A stretch of DNA of 64,000 nucleotides from an uncultured Alphaproteobacteria bacterium (GTDB lineage: Bacteria > Pseudomonadota > Alphaproteobacteria > Rhodospirillales > Rhodospirillaceae). The notes beneath the pieces were generated by a model. The model saw nothing but the letters and a program-made list of their open reading frames with translations, searched no databases and was not told where the DNA came from. This document shows positions 41,703-51,033 of this stretch, piece after piece. The stretch's first letter is position 1. Every line of letters starts with the position of its first letter. Location of the stretch: assembly GCA_900079695.1 (NCBI GenBank), contig LT599022.1, forward strand, positions 2,920,530 to 2,984,529, written 5' to 3'. The position numbers and the translations under genes are program-made.

Positions 41703-44099
41703 TCAGGTCCGCAGCGTGCCGCCGGTGGCGCGGGCGACGGCGGCGACGATCTTCTGCGCGGCGGCCTCGATTTCGTCGTCCTTGAGGGTGCGGTCCATCG
41801 CCTGGAGGGTGACCGAGAGAGCGATCGAGGTTTTGCCCTCGGCGACGCCCGGCCCGGCGAACACGTCGAACACCGAGACGCCCTGAACCAGGGTCTTGTC
41901 GGCCCCGGAGACGGCGCGCACCAGGGTGTCGGCCGGAACCGCGGCGTCGACGACGAACGCGAAGTCGCGCTCCACCGCGGGATACGCCGAGACCTTGAGC
42001 AGCGGCCGGGCGCGGGTGGGCCGTTTCTTCGGCGCCGGGAGGGCGTCGAGGAACACCTCGAAGCCGACCGCGCGGCCCTTGAGGCCGAGCGCCTTCACCG
42101 CCGCCGGGTGGAGCGTGCCGAACTGGGCGATCACGGTCTTGCCGAGGGTGAGGGTGCCCGACTGCCCGGGGTGGTACCAGCCCGGGGCGTTGCGGTTGAC
42201 CTGGGCGCTCGCGGTGGGCGCGCCCGCCGCTTCGAGGGCGGCGAGGGCGTCGGCCTTGGCGTCGAAGGCGTCGACCGGGCGCGGCGGCTGGCCCCAGTGG
42301 CGCGGCCCGGTCTTGCCGGTGCGCACGCCCGCCGCGACGAGGCGCTGCTCGCCGGGGTTGGGGCCGTCGAACTGCGGGCCGATCTCGAACAGCGCCGCGT
42401 CGGCGATGCCGCGGGCGGCGTTGCGTGCGGCGGCGGCGATCAGGTTGGGCAGCACCGAGGGGCGCATCACGTCGAGTTCCGAGGAGATCGGGTTGTCGAC
42501 CTTGAGCGCCGGGTTCGACCAGCCGAACGCGGCGGCCTGGCGGCTGTCCATGAACGAGAAGGTGACCGCCTCGGTGAGGCCGCGGGCGGCGAGCGCGCGG
42601 CGCATCCACGCGCGGCGGCGCTGCGCGTCGGTGAGCGCGACCGCGGGCATCGGCAGGCGCGGCATCGGCGTGGCCGGCACGTCGTCGTAGCCGTGGACGC
42701 GCAGCACCTCCTCGACGAGGTCGTGCTCGCCGGTGATGTCGGCGCGCCAGGTGGGCGGCGTGACCTGCAGTACCTCGGGCTCGATCGCGACGGCGCAGCC
42801 GAGGCGTTCGAGCACCGCGACCACCTCGGGGGTGGCGACGTCGATGCCGCCGAGGGTTTTGATCCGGCCGGGGCGGAAGGCGATCGGCTTCGGCGCGGGC
42901 GGCAGTTCGCCCGCCACCACCATCTCCGAGGCTTCGCCGCCGCAGAGATCGAGGATCAGGGCGACGGCACGGTCGAGGCCGTCGAGGGTCGAGGTCGGAT
43001 CGACGCCGCGCTCGAAGCGGTAGCGGGCGTCGCTGTCGACCTGCAGCGCGCGCCCGGCGCGGGCGACCGCGACCGGGTCGAACAGCGCGGATTCGACGAA
43101 GACGTTGACGGTCGCCTCGGTGCAGCCGGTCGGCTCGCCGCCCATCACGCCGCCGATGCCCTGCGCGCCCGCGTCGTCGCAGATCGCGACCATGCGGGCA
43201 TCGAGGGCGTAGGTCTTGCCGTCCAACGCCTGCACCTCTTCGCCGTCGTGCGCGAAGCGGACGGTGATGCCGCCCTTGAGCTTGTCGGCGTCGAAGACGT
43301 GGAGCGGCCGGGCGCGGCCGATCGAGAAGTAGTTGGTGACGTCGACCAGCGCCGAAATCGGCCGCAGGCCGACGGCGGCGAGGCGATCCTGCAGCCACTG
43401 CGGGCTGGGGCCGTTCTTCACGCCCCGGACGTAGCGGCCGGAGAAGATCGGGCAGGCCGCGCCCTCGCCCTCGGGGAAGGCGCGGACGACGCCGACCGGG
43501 CTTTCGAAGGCGGCCGCGATCGCGGGCTTCGGCGTGTCCTTGAAGGTTCCCACGCCCTTGGCGGCGAGGTCGCGGGCGATGCCGCGCACGCCGAGGCAGT
43601 CGGCGCGGTTCGGGGTGATCGAGACGTCGAACACCGGATCGAGGGCGAGCACCTCGACCACCGGCGTGCCCGCCGGGGCGGCGCTCGTCAGCTCGACGAT
43701 GCCGTGGTGGTCGTCGCCGAGGCCGAGCTCGCGGAACGAGCACATCATCCCCTGGCTCTCGATGCCGCGGATCTTGCCTTTCTTGATCACCATGCCGTCG
43801 GTCGGCATCGCCACGCCGGGACGCGCGAGAATGCCCTTGAGGCCGGTGTGCGCGTTCGGCGCGCCGCACACCACCTGGATGGTCTCGGCGCCGGTGTTCA
43901 CCTCGAGCACGTGGAGGTGGTCGGAATCCGGATGGTCGACGCAGGCGACGACGTCGGCGACGATGAAGTCCTTGAGGGCGGCCGACGGATCCTCGACGCC
44001 CTCGACTTCGAGGCCGAGGCCGGTCATCGCCACCGCGAGTTCGTCGACGGAGGCCGCGGTGTCGAGGTACTCCTTCAACCAGGAAAGCGTGAATTTCAT
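41703..44099 (-). CDS. pheT: Phenylalanyl-tRNA synthetase, beta subunit
   Basis: This full-length 798-residue beta subunit has an N-terminal tRNA-binding (EMAP-like) domain (about residues 40-150), the B3/B4 editing domain, the B5 domain, and the C-terminal ferredoxin-like anticodon-binding domain (last about 95 residues, [15 protein letters not shown]). It joins with PheS as an alpha2beta2 enzyme charging tRNA-Phe. The start overlaps the pheS stop by four bases. It ends the rpmI-rplT-pheS-pheT run. Confidence 0.97.
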   Translation of the reverse strand: MKFTLSWLKEYLDTAASVDELAVAMTGLGLEVEGVEDPSAALKDFIVADVVACVDHPDSDHLHVLEVNTGAETIQVVCGAPNAHTGLKGILARPGVAMPTDGMVIKKGKIRGIESQGMMCSFRELGLGDDHHGIVELTSAAPAGTPVVEVLALDPVFDVSITPNRADCLGVRGIARDLAAKGVGTFKDTPKPAIAAAFESPVGVVRAFPEGEGAACPIFSGRYVRGVKNGPSPQWLQDRLAAVGLRPISALVDVTNYFSIGRARPLHVFDADKLKGGITVRFAHDGEEVQALDGKTYALDARMVAICDDAGAQGIGGVMGGEPTGCTEATVNVFVESALFDPVAVARAGRALQVDSDARYRFERGVDPTSTLDGLDRAVALILDLCGGEASEMVVAGELPPAPKPIAFRPGRIKTLGGIDVATPEVVAVLERLGCAVAIEPEVLQVTPPTWRADITGEHDLVEEVLRVHGYDDVPATPMPRLPMPAVALTDAQRRRAWMRRALAARGLTEAVTFSFMDSRQAAAFGWSNPALKVDNPISSELDVMRPSVLPNLIAAAARNAARGIADAALFEIGPQFDGPNPGEQRLVAAGVRTGKTGPRHWGQPPRPVDAFDAKADALAALEAAGAPTASAQVNRNAPGWYHPGQSGTLTLGKTVIAQFGTLHPAAVKALGLKGRAVGFEVFLDALPAPKKRPTRARPLLKVSAYPAVERDFAFVVDAAVPADTLVRAVSGADKTLVQGVSVFDVFAGPGVAEGKTSIALSVTLQAMDRTLKDDEIEAAAQKIVAAVARATGGTLRT

Positions 44100-45172
44100 C
44101 GGCTGAGTCCTCCGGTCACGGTCGGCACGTCGAGGGGCACGAAGCCGTAGTGCCTGAGCCAGCGCAAGTCGGCGTCGAAGAAGGTGCGCAGGTCGGGGAT
44201 GCCGTACTTCAGCATCGCGATGCGCTCGATCCCCATGCCGAAGGCGAAGCCCTGGTATTCCGCCGGATCGAGACCGCAGGCGGTAAGCACGTTGGGGTGG
44301 ACCATGCCGCAGCCGAGAATTTCGAGCCAGTCGGCGCCCGCGCCGATGTGCAGTTCGCCGCCCTTGCGCGAGCAGCCGATGTCGACCTCGGCGGAGGGCT
44401 CGGTGAACGGGAAGAACGACGGGCGGAAGCGCACCGGCACGTTGGAGACCTCGAAGAAGGTCTCGATGAATTCGATCAGGCAGCCCTTGAGGTGGCCGAA
44501 GTGGGTCGTCTTGTCGATCACCAGACCTTCGATCTGGTGGAACATCGGCGTGTGCGTCATGTCGCTGTCGCAGCGGTAGGTGCGGCCGGGCGCGACGATG
44601 CGGATCGGCGGCGTCTGCCCCTGCATGGTGCGGATCTGCACCGGCGAGGTGTGGGTGCGCAGCACGTAGCGGCTGCCGTCCTCGCGCTCGGGCAGATAGA
44701 AGGTGTCGTGCATCTGCCGCGCCGGGTGCTCGGGCGGAATGTTGAGGGCGGTGAAGTTGTGGAAGTCATCCTCGATCTCCGGCCCTTCGGCGACGGTGAA
44801 GCCCATCTGCGCGAAGATCGCCACCACCTCGTCCATGGTCTGGCTGATCGGGTGGATCGTCCCCTGCGCATCGGGGCGGGCGGGGAGGGTGACGTCGAGG
44901 CTCTCGCGCGCGAGCTGCGCTTCGAGGGCGGCGGTTTCGAGGCCCTGCCTGCGCGCGTCGAGAGCGGCGGCGAGTTCGTCCTTGACGACGTTGAGGGCCT
45001 GGCCGCGGGTGCGCCGCGCATCGGGGTCGAGGCCGCCCAGCTCCTTCATCAGGCCGGTGATCCGGCCCTTCTTGCCGAGCGCGGCGATCCGCACCTCGTC
45101 GAGGTCGGCGACGCTCGCCGCGGCGTCGATCGCCGCGAGCATCTCGTCGCGCAGGGAGGAAAGGTTGTCCAT
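44096..45172 (-). CDS. pheS: Phenylalanyl-tRNA synthetase, alpha subunit
   Basis: A 358-residue class II synthetase: an N-terminal coiled-coil arm (about residues 1-90), motif 2 near residues 196-215 ([18 protein letters not shown]), and a C-terminal motif 3 near [20 protein letters not shown] 45172 (MDNLSSL) with GAAGGCGGA upstream is chosen. An in-frame ATG at 45196 would begin within the T tract of the preceding terminator, so it is unlikely. Confidence 0.97.
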   Translation of the reverse strand: MDNLSSLRDEMLAAIDAAASVADLDEVRIAALGKKGRITGLMKELGGLDPDARRTRGQALNVVKDELAAALDARRQGLETAALEAQLARESLDVTLPARPDAQGTIHPISQTMDEVVAIFAQMGFTVAEGPEIEDDFHNFTALNIPPEHPARQMHDTFYLPEREDGSRYVLRTHTSPVQIRTMQGQTPPIRIVAPGRTYRCDSDMTHTPMFHQIEGLVIDKTTHFGHLKGCLIEFIETFFEVSNVPVRFRPSFFPFTEPSAEVDIGCSRKGGELHIGAGADWLEILGCGMVHPNVLTACGLDPAEYQGFAFGMGIERIAMLKYGIPDLRTFFDADLRWLRHYGFVPLDVPTVTGGLSR

Positions 45173-45198
45173 GTGTCCGCCTTCGGGTTCGTCCATGC

Positions 45199-45229
45199 AA
45201 AAGAGGGCCGTTCCGGGGGAACGGCCCTC
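45199..45229 (-). terminator. Terminator or attenuator between rplT and pheS
   Basis: On the minus strand a 12-bp perfect stem (GAGGGCCGTTCC / GGAACGGCCCTC, loop of three) is followed by TTTT. It stands 42 bases after the rplT stop and 27 before the pheS ATG. Because the four genes otherwise read as one unit, it probably sets the ratio of ribosomal protein to synthetase mRNA. No phenylalanine-rich leader peptide is visible. Confidence 0.8.
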
Positions 45230-45270
45230 AGCCTAACGGATTTCGACGGCGATCCGGTCCCGCGAGGGGA

Positions 45271-45636
45271 TCAGGCCGCACGCTCCAAAGCCGCCTTGGC
45301 CTGGCCGACCAAGGCTGCAAACGCTTCCGGCTCGCGCACGGCGATATCCGCCAGGACCTTGCGGTCGAGCGCGATGCCCGCCTTGTTCAGGCCGTCGATG
45401 AAGCGCGAGTAGACCATGCCGTGCTGACGCACGCCGGCGTTGATGCGCTGGATCCACAGGCCGCGGAAATTGCGCTTCTTCGCACGACGGTCGCGATAGG
45501 CATAGCGCAGCGCCTTTTCGACCTTTTCGATGGCGATGCGGAAACAGGTGGAATTGCGACCCTGATAGCCCTTCGCGAGCTTGAGGATCTTCTTATGACG
45601 GGCGTGGGTCTGAACGCCCCGTTTGACACGAGCCAT
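45271..45636 (-). CDS. rplT: 50S ribosomal protein L20
   Basis: The 121-residue basic protein begins [19 protein letters not shown] and keeps the L20 core ([29 protein letters not shown]). L20 is needed for early 50S assembly and in other bacteria represses its own operon. It follows rpmI by 26 bp. infC, which often precedes rpmI-rplT, is instead 11 kb away. Confidence 0.98.
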   Translation of the reverse strand: MARVKRGVQTHARHKKILKLAKGYQGRNSTCFRIAIEKVEKALRYAYRDRRAKKRNFRGLWIQRINAGVRQHGMVYSRFIDGLNKAGIALDRKVLADIAVREPEAFAALVGQAKAALERAA

Positions 45637-45662
45637 GATTTACCTCTTTCGGTCCGGTGCGA

Positions 45663-45860
45663 TCACGCGTAGGGCATGAACTTCTTGACGATGCCCGCAT
45701 CCGCTTCCGTCAGGATGAAGGTTCCGCGCGCCTGCCGCTTCATCTGCTGCGGGCGCTTCGAAAGGCCGTGGCGCTTGTAGGCCACATTGGCGCGGACCTT
45801 GCCGGTACCGGTGAGGCGAAACCGCTTCTTCACCGCGCTTTTGGTCTTCAACTTGGGCAT
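45663..45860 (-). CDS. rpmI: 50S ribosomal protein L35
   Basis: A 65-residue basic protein ([20 protein letters not shown] ... [13 protein letters not shown]) of normal L35 length. It is the first gene of the run leading to pheT. The 375 bp upstream contain its promoter region; a TTGCAA / TAGGAA pair 17 bp apart on the minus strand near 45965-45987 is only a weak candidate. Confidence 0.97.
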   Translation of the reverse strand: MPKLKTKSAVKKRFRLTGTGKVRANVAYKRHGLSKRPQQMKRQARGTFILTEADAGIVKKFMPYA

Positions 45861-46235
45861 TTCAACGTCCTTTATGGGTGTTGGGTTCGGCGTGCGGGCA
45901 TGCCCTTGCTCAGCCCGTTCCGCCCTTCGGCTCCGAAGATAACTCCGGGAAGCCAGGTTTCCTAGCGGAACTCGCGGCAAATTGCAAGGGTCTGGGATGC
46001 GGGCGGATATTGCGTTTGCGAATCATTCGCGCTATGACGGGGCTCCCGGTACGCGTTTGCGGACGCGCGCCGGACTGGGGGTCCGGCCGTCGCGCCCCTC
46101 GTGCGGCGCGGCGGCCGTGGATGCCCGGGGGGACTCCGCCGAATACCGCGCGCGCCGCGTGGCCGGCGAATCGCACGTACGTTCCGAGTCGTCCGACCCC
46201 GGAGCGGCAATCCGACGACGGGAAGGTGAAACGAA
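45861..46235. other. Divergent intergenic region before the iron module
   Basis: These 375 bases contain no gene that I can support. The left part should hold the rpmI promoter. The middle has a Fur-like palindrome inside a plus-strand promoter (46010-46038). The remaining 190 bases form a GC-rich leader before the sigma-factor gene, with possible hairpins but no recognised riboswitch. Confidence 0.6.
46010..46038 (+). promoter_or_regulatory. Promoter with Fur-box-like palindrome ahead of the ECF sigma gene
   Basis: TTGCGT (46010-46015) and TATGAC (46033-46038) are 17 bp apart. Inside that spacer lies the perfect 6-1-6 palindrome GCGAATCATTCGC (46018-46030), which fits the core of a GC-rich Fur box (GAATnATTC). 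Bound Fur would block the promoter when iron is plentiful, as expected for a gene starting an iron-uptake module. Confidence 0.6.
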
Positions 46236-46751
46236 GTGGCCGAGGCCCAGGACGCGCGTCTGTCCACGTTCATCGCCCAGCGCGCCGCGCTGGTGCGGGC
46301 GGCGGCGGCGATCCTCGGCTGCCGCATCCGCGCCGAGGACGTGGTGCAGGACTGCTGCATGCGCTTCCTCGCCGACGAGGGGGCCGCGCGCGGCGCGCTT
46401 CACCCCGCCGCCTATCTCCAGCGCATGGTGCGCAATCTCGCCTTCGACCATCTCCGGCGGCAGGGCGTGGAAAACCGCGCCCACGCCTGCTGCGCGGTGA
46501 GTTGCGCGCTGCACCGCGCGCCGCGCTCGCCGGAAGACGTCACCCTCGGCCGCGACGACCTGCGCGCCGCCTGCGCCGCCCTCGCGGCGCTGCCCGAGCG
46601 CCATCGTCGCGCCTTCGCCCTGCACCGCATCCACGGCCTCACTTTCCGCGAGATCGGCGAGCACATCGGCGTCTCCACCGCCACCGCCCACCGACTGGTG
46701 CGCGACGCGCTGACGCGGCTGATGGCCGCGCTTGCGGAGGAGGTTCCATGA
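46236..46751 (+). CDS. ECF RNA polymerase sigma factor, FecI type
   Basis: This 171-residue sigma factor has region 2 around RAAAAILGCRIRAEDVVQDC (about residues 20-39) and region 4 with LPERHRRAFALHRIHG followed by the helix-turn-helix LTFREIGEHIGVSTATAHR (about 132-150). The start is GTG 46236 behind GGAAGG. FecI-type factors are activated when the receptor signals ligand through FecR. The stop overlaps the fecR-like ATG by four bases. It probably transcribes the receptor gene at 47759. Confidence 0.92.
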   Translation: MAEAQDARLSTFIAQRAALVRAAAAILGCRIRAEDVVQDCCMRFLADEGAARGALHPAAYLQRMVRNLAFDHLRRQGVENRAHACCAVSCALHRAPRSPEDVTLGRDDLRAACAALAALPERHRRAFALHRIHGLTFREIGEHIGVSTATAHRLVRDALTRLMAALAEEVP

Positions 46752-47659
46752 CCGCGCTCCCAGCCCGGGTTCTGACCGAGGCCGCCGACCGGCTGCTGGC
46801 GCTGCGCGCCGCCCCCGACGATCTGGCGCGACAATCGGAGGCGCGCGCCTGGGTCGAAGCCCACCCCGATCACCGCCGCGCCTGGGGTCTCGCCGAACGT
46901 GCCTGGGTCGCCGCGGGCGACGCGCTCGATCGGCCGCTGCCGCGCGCCGTCAACCGCAACCGCGGACGCCGCATCGCCGCCGCGCTCGCCGCGTGTCTCG
47001 CGCTCGCGTTCGCGCTGCCCGAGGTTCGTGTGCGTCTCGCGGCCGATGCCGTCACGCCCGCGGGGGCGGGCCGAACCCTCGCCCTGGATGACGGCTCGAC
47101 GGTCGCGCTCGCGGGCGACTCCGCGCTCGCCGTCGATCTCGACGGCGCCGCGCGGCGGCTGCGGCTGCTGCGCGGCGCGGCCTATTTCGAGGTCGCGCCC
47201 GATGCTGCGCGGCCGTTCACCGTCGCCGCGGGCGCGGTGACGGTGACGGTGCGCGGCACCGGCTTCGCCGTCGGCCGCGGCGATGCGGTCACCACGGTGG
47301 CGGTGGCGCATGGCCGCGTCGAGGTGCGCGCGGAGGGCGAGACCGCCGTGCTCGACCCGGGCGAGCGGCTCGAAATCGGCGAGACCGGGCGGCGACTTTC
47401 CGCCGTCGATCCGGCCGACGTGGCGCTGTGGCGTGCCGACCGTCTGGCGGTGCGCGACGCGCCGCTCGGCGAGGTGCTCGACGCGATCGCCCGCCGCCAT
47501 GGCGGCGGGTACCTGATCGGCGGCGATCTGCGGGCGCGGCGCGTCACCGGCGTCTTCGATCTTTCCGATCCGGAGCGGGCGCTCGTCGCGCTGCTCGCCA
47601 CCCAGCGCCTCGTGCCCCGCCGCATCGTCGGCAACCTCTGGCGGGCCGCCGAAAAATAA
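46748..47659 (+). CDS. FecR-type membrane regulator of the ECF sigma factor
   Basis: A 303-residue protein. A short cytoplasmic sigma-binding part (about residues 1-75, with ARAWVEAHPDHRRAWGLAERAW) is followed by one membrane helix (about 76-92). The periplasmic FecR domain (TLALDDGSTVALAGDSALAV, then LLRGAAYFEVAPDAARPFTV) and a C-terminal STN-like end (RDAPLGEVLDAIARRHGG) complete it. It relays the ligand-bound state of the outer-membrane receptor to the sigma factor. Confidence 0.92.
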   Translation: MTALPARVLTEAADRLLALRAAPDDLARQSEARAWVEAHPDHRRAWGLAERAWVAAGDALDRPLPRAVNRNRGRRIAAALAACLALAFALPEVRVRLAADAVTPAGAGRTLALDDGSTVALAGDSALAVDLDGAARRLRLLRGAAYFEVAPDAARPFTVAAGAVTVTVRGTGFAVGRGDAVTTVAVAHGRVEVRAEGETAVLDPGERLEIGETGRRLSAVDPADVALWRADRLAVRDAPLGEVLDAIARRHGGGYLIGGDLRARRVTGVFDLSDPERALVALLATQRLVPRRIVGNLWRAAEK

Positions 47660-47673
47660 AGTCGTCCGATCGT

Positions 47674-47702
47674 GAGAAATCCGCCGCCCCCGTCCGTCTA
47701 TT
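47674..47702 (+). promoter_or_regulatory. Candidate ECF-dependent promoter of the receptor gene
   Basis: In the 99-bp gap before the receptor, GAGAAAT (47674-47680) and CGTCTATT (47695-47702) resemble the -35 GAAAT and -10 CGTC elements used by iron-starvation ECF factors. The intervening 14 bp is slightly short. No good sigma-70 pair was seen here. Confidence 0.4.
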
Positions 47703-47758
47703 CCCCGCGAACTGCAAATGCGTCGCGTTCTCGTGAATCATACGGGGGATACAGCAGA

Positions 47759-50164
47759 ATGACCTTCCCAAGCGCCCGCAGCTCCTGGCTCGTCGCCGGG
47801 GCCGCGGCTCTTCTCGGCGGCCTTGCGCCCGCCGCCGCCCACGCCCAGGCCGCCCCGGCGACGCAGGCGCAACCGGGCGGCTTCGCGATTCCGGCGCAGC
47901 CGCTCGGCGACGCGCTCGTCGCGTTCGGTCGCCAGTCGGGCTGGCAGGTGGCGGTGGACCCGGCGCTGGTCGCCGGGCGCAGCGCCCCGGCGGTGTCGGG
48001 CGCGCTCTCGCCCGAAACCGCGCTCGCCCGCCTGCTCGACGGCAGCGGTCTGATCTGGCGGCGCACCGCCGACGCCAGCGTGGTGGTCGAGCGTGTGGAC
48101 GCGGGCGGGGCGATGGTGCTCGGCCAGGTGTCGGTGCAGGGGCAGTCGACGCAGGTCTCGCCCGACCCCGACGCCACCGAGGGCAGCCGCGCCTACGCGG
48201 TGAAGCGCGCGAGCGTGGGGCAGAAGGCGGCGGTGCCGCTCAAGGAGATCCCCCGGCAGGTGACGGTGATCCCGCACGCGCGGATCGAGGAGGAGAACCT
48301 CACCCGCCTGGAGGAGGCGATGCAGACCGCCACCGGCGTGACCCTGCTGCCGTCGGATTCCGGCCGCGGCGCGATCTTCCTGCGCGGATTCGAACTCGAT
48401 ACCTTCTCGATCGACGGTCTGCCCTCGACGGTGTCGAGCGCCTACGGCACCCAGCCCGATCTCTTCATGTTCGACCGCGTCGAGGTGCTGCGCGGCCCCT
48501 CCGGCCTGTTCGGCGGCGCGAGCGAGCCGGGCGGCACCGTCAACCTCGCGCGCAAGCGGGCGCTCGCCGAGCCGGGCGGCACCGCCGGCGCCAGCATCGG
48601 CTCGTGGAGCAGCTACCGCGGCGAGATGGACGTGACCTCGGCGCTCAACGCGGAGAAGACCGTGCGCGGCCGCCTCGTCGCCGCCTACGACAGCCGCGAG
48701 AGTTGGGTGAAGACCGCGGGCGTGGATTCCAAGCTCGTTTACGGCACCGTCGAGGTCGACCTCGATCCGGACACCACCCTGTCGATCGCCCTCTCCCACG
48801 ACGAGAAGGACAAGTCGCCCGACGCGGGCCTGCCCGCCTACGCCAGCGGCGCGTTTCTCGACGTCGGCCGGTCGAGTTCGGTCAGTCCGGACTGGAACCG
48901 TTTCGACAGCACCGACAGTCAGGGCCTGATCGAACTGCAGCACCGCCTCGCAAGCGGTGGTGAGATCAAGGCGGCGACCCGCCTCGTCAACCGCGAAACC
49001 GATTTCAAGTATGGCCTCTCCAACGGCACCGTGAACCCGTCCACCGGCGCGTTCACCATGAACGCGATCGAGCGCCATTGGGACGAGCAGAGCGCCGCCG
49101 CCGATCTCCACGTCACCCAGCCGGTGGAGGCGTGGGGGCTGACCCACGTCTTCACCGCCGGCGTCGATTACCGCTACACCAACAACGGCCTGACCTCGGG
49201 CTCGGCCGGGCTCGGCAGCCAGACCTTCGACAGCGCGCCCGGGGTGGCCGAGCCGACGATCGCCCAGACCGCCGACCGCGACACCACCCTCGAACAGCGG
49301 GCGCTGTACGGCGAGGCGCGGGTCAAGCCGGTCGCGCCGCTGACCCTGATCGTGGGCGGCCGTCTGCAGGGCTACGACCTCGACAACCGCAACAACCGCA
49401 CCGACGTGACCGACTCGAAGTCGGAGGACGGCGTGTTCGTGCCGTTCCTCGGCGCGGTCGTCGACCTCACCGGGGAGATCTCGGCCTACGTCAGCTATTC
49501 CGAGGCGTTCCAGCCGCAGACCAACCTCTCCGCCGCTGGCGACGTGATCGACCCGCGCGAAAGCCGCCAGGTCGAGGTCGGGCTGAAGGGCGGCTTCCTC
49601 GACGATCGGCTCAACCTCCAGGTCGGCGTCTACCGCCTCGTCGACACCAACCGCGCGATGGCCGACCCGGACAATTCGGGGTCGTCGATCTCGGCGGGCA
49701 AGGTGGTGGTGAAGGGCGTCGACGCCGAGGTGAGCGGCAGCGTCACCGAGAATCTCGAACTCTTCGCGGGTTACGCCTACGCCTATTCGGACACCCGCGT
49801 CGCCGCGGCCAACGCCACCAGCGTCTACAGCACCTGGACGCCGAAGCATACCGTCAACCTGCGCGCCCGCTACAGCTTCGCCGAGGGCGACCTCGAAGAC
49901 CTCTGGGTCGCGGGCGGGATGCGCGCGGTTTCCGACTACTACACCGAGAACACCACCAGCGGCGCGCGCTGGACCCAGGACGCCTACGCCCTGTTCGACG
50001 CCCAGGTCGGCTACGCGTTCACCGAGGCGGTGAACGCCACCCTCACCCTCAACAACATCTTCGACAAGACCTACTACGCCCGTGCCGGAAACGGCTCCGG
50101 CACCACCTTCGCCTACTACGGCGAGCCCTTCAACGCGACCTTCAAGATCACGGCGAAGTTCTGA
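47759..50164 (+). CDS. TonB-dependent siderophore receptor with signalling domain
   Basis: An 801-residue outer-membrane receptor. A signal peptide (to about residue 30, AAAHAQ) is followed by an STN signalling domain (about 42-112, FAIPAQPLGDALVAFGRQSG). The plug is about 165-285 (KEIPRQVTVIP, GIFLRGF-like and DRVEVLRGPSGLFGGASEPGG) and a 22-strand barrel ends with phenylalanine (FKITAKF), as for correctly assembled barrels. The STN domain plus upstream sigma/FecR make it a transducer of the FpvA/FecA kind. The ligand is probably a ferric siderophore. The stop overlaps the next ATG by one base (TGATG). Confidence 0.94.
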   Translation: MTFPSARSSWLVAGAAALLGGLAPAAAHAQAAPATQAQPGGFAIPAQPLGDALVAFGRQSGWQVAVDPALVAGRSAPAVSGALSPETALARLLDGSGLIWRRTADASVVVERVDAGGAMVLGQVSVQGQSTQVSPDPDATEGSRAYAVKRASVGQKAAVPLKEIPRQVTVIPHARIEEENLTRLEEAMQTATGVTLLPSDSGRGAIFLRGFELDTFSIDGLPSTVSSAYGTQPDLFMFDRVEVLRGPSGLFGGASEPGGTVNLARKRALAEPGGTAGASIGSWSSYRGEMDVTSALNAEKTVRGRLVAAYDSRESWVKTAGVDSKLVYGTVEVDLDPDTTLSIALSHDEKDKSPDAGLPAYASGAFLDVGRSSSVSPDWNRFDSTDSQGLIELQHRLASGGEIKAATRLVNRETDFKYGLSNGTVNPSTGAFTMNAIERHWDEQSAAADLHVTQPVEAWGLTHVFTAGVDYRYTNNGLTSGSAGLGSQTFDSAPGVAEPTIAQTADRDTTLEQRALYGEARVKPVAPLTLIVGGRLQGYDLDNRNNRTDVTDSKSEDGVFVPFLGAVVDLTGEISAYVSYSEAFQPQTNLSAAGDVIDPRESRQVEVGLKGGFLDDRLNLQVGVYRLVDTNRAMADPDNSGSSISAGKVVVKGVDAEVSGSVTENLELFAGYAYAYSDTRVAAANATSVYSTWTPKHTVNLRARYSFAEGDLEDLWVAGGMRAVSDYYTENTTSGARWTQDAYALFDAQVGYAFTEAVNATLTLNNIFDKTYYARAGNGSGTTFAYYGEPFNATFKITAKF

Positions 50165-51033
50165 TGCGACGGTTCGCTCTCGCACTTCTGCTCGCGCTGA
50201 CGCCGGGGATTCCCCCGGCGGCGGCCGACGCGACGCGTCCGGTTTCGCTGCCGGGCGCTTTCGAGTTTCTGCTGCCCCTCGCGGAGGGGGAGGACTACCG
50301 GGTGATGGTGTGGCGGCCGCCGGGCGATCCGCCCGCAGCGGGGTGGCCCGCGATCGTCGCCCTCGACGGCGACCGCACCTTCCTCGTTCTTGCCGATCTG
50401 GTGCGCAGCCAGAGCCGCAATCCCGAGGCCACCGGCGTGCTGCCGATGGTGGTGGTGGGGATCGAGGCGGCCGAAGACGCGCGGGTCCGCCGGGCGCGGG
50501 ACTTCACCCCGCCCGGCGGCGACGATCCCGCCGGGGGCGGTGCGGAGGCGTTCCGCGCCTTTCTCGAAACCGCGGTGAAGCCGACGGTCTCCCGCGTCGC
50601 GCCGCTCGACCCGGCGCGGCAGGCGCTGTTCGGACACTCCTACGGCGGCCTGTTCGCGCTCTGGACCGCCACCCGCCACCCCGGCGACTACGCCGCCTAC
50701 GCCGCCGCCAGCCCGTCGCTGTGGTGGAACCGCGCGGCGCTGATGGCCGCCGATCTCGCGCCCCTCGCGCGGGCGAAGCCGACGGTGCTGGTGACGGTGG
50801 CGGAATACGACCAGGCCGACGATCCGTGGACCGACCGCCCCGGCCACGGCGAAAAGCTCGCCCGCCGCCGCATGGTCGACAACGCCCGAGCCTTCGTCGC
50901 CCGCCTGCATGACGCGGGCGTGCCGGTCCGGTTCGCCGAGTTCGCGGGCGAAACCCACGGCTCGACCGTTCCCGCCGCCGCCGCGCGTGCCGCGCGCGCC
51001 GTCTCCCACGCGTTCCGGAGTCCGTCCCGATGA
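50164..51033 (+). CDS. Secreted alpha/beta-hydrolase, ferric-siderophore esterase-like
   Basis: The 289-residue protein has a signal peptide (about 22 residues) and an esterase-D/IroE-like hydrolase fold. The nucleophile elbow is FGHSYGGLFALW (serine 159), a tyrosine-rich tryptophan loop SPSLWWN follows, and the catalytic histidine is in GETHGSTVP. Its position inside the uptake operon, straight after the receptor, suggests it cuts an ester-linked siderophore in the periplasm, as IroE does for enterobactin-type ligands. The actual ligand is not known. It overlaps both neighbours. Confidence 0.85.
   Translation: MRRFALALLLALTPGIPPAAADATRPVSLPGAFEFLLPLAEGEDYRVMVWRPPGDPPAAGWPAIVALDGDRTFLVLADLVRSQSRNPEATGVLPMVVVGIEAAEDARVRRARDFTPPGGDDPAGGGAEAFRAFLETAVKPTVSRVAPLDPARQALFGHSYGGLFALWTATRHPGDYAAYAAASPSLWWNRAALMAADLAPLARAKPTVLVTVAEYDQADDPWTDRPGHGEKLARRRMVDNARAFVARLHDAGVPVRFAEFAGETHGSTVPAAAARAARAVSHAFRSPSR

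Noticed and set aside
45172-45196. PheS start eight codons upstream at 45196
   Set aside because: The extension would begin within the T tract of the rplT terminator and lacks a ribosome site, while ATG 45172 has one.
47730-47750. CGTGAATCATACG before the receptor as a second Fur box
   Set aside because: Only the central bases are symmetric and the outer arms do not pair, unlike the perfect dyad at 46018.
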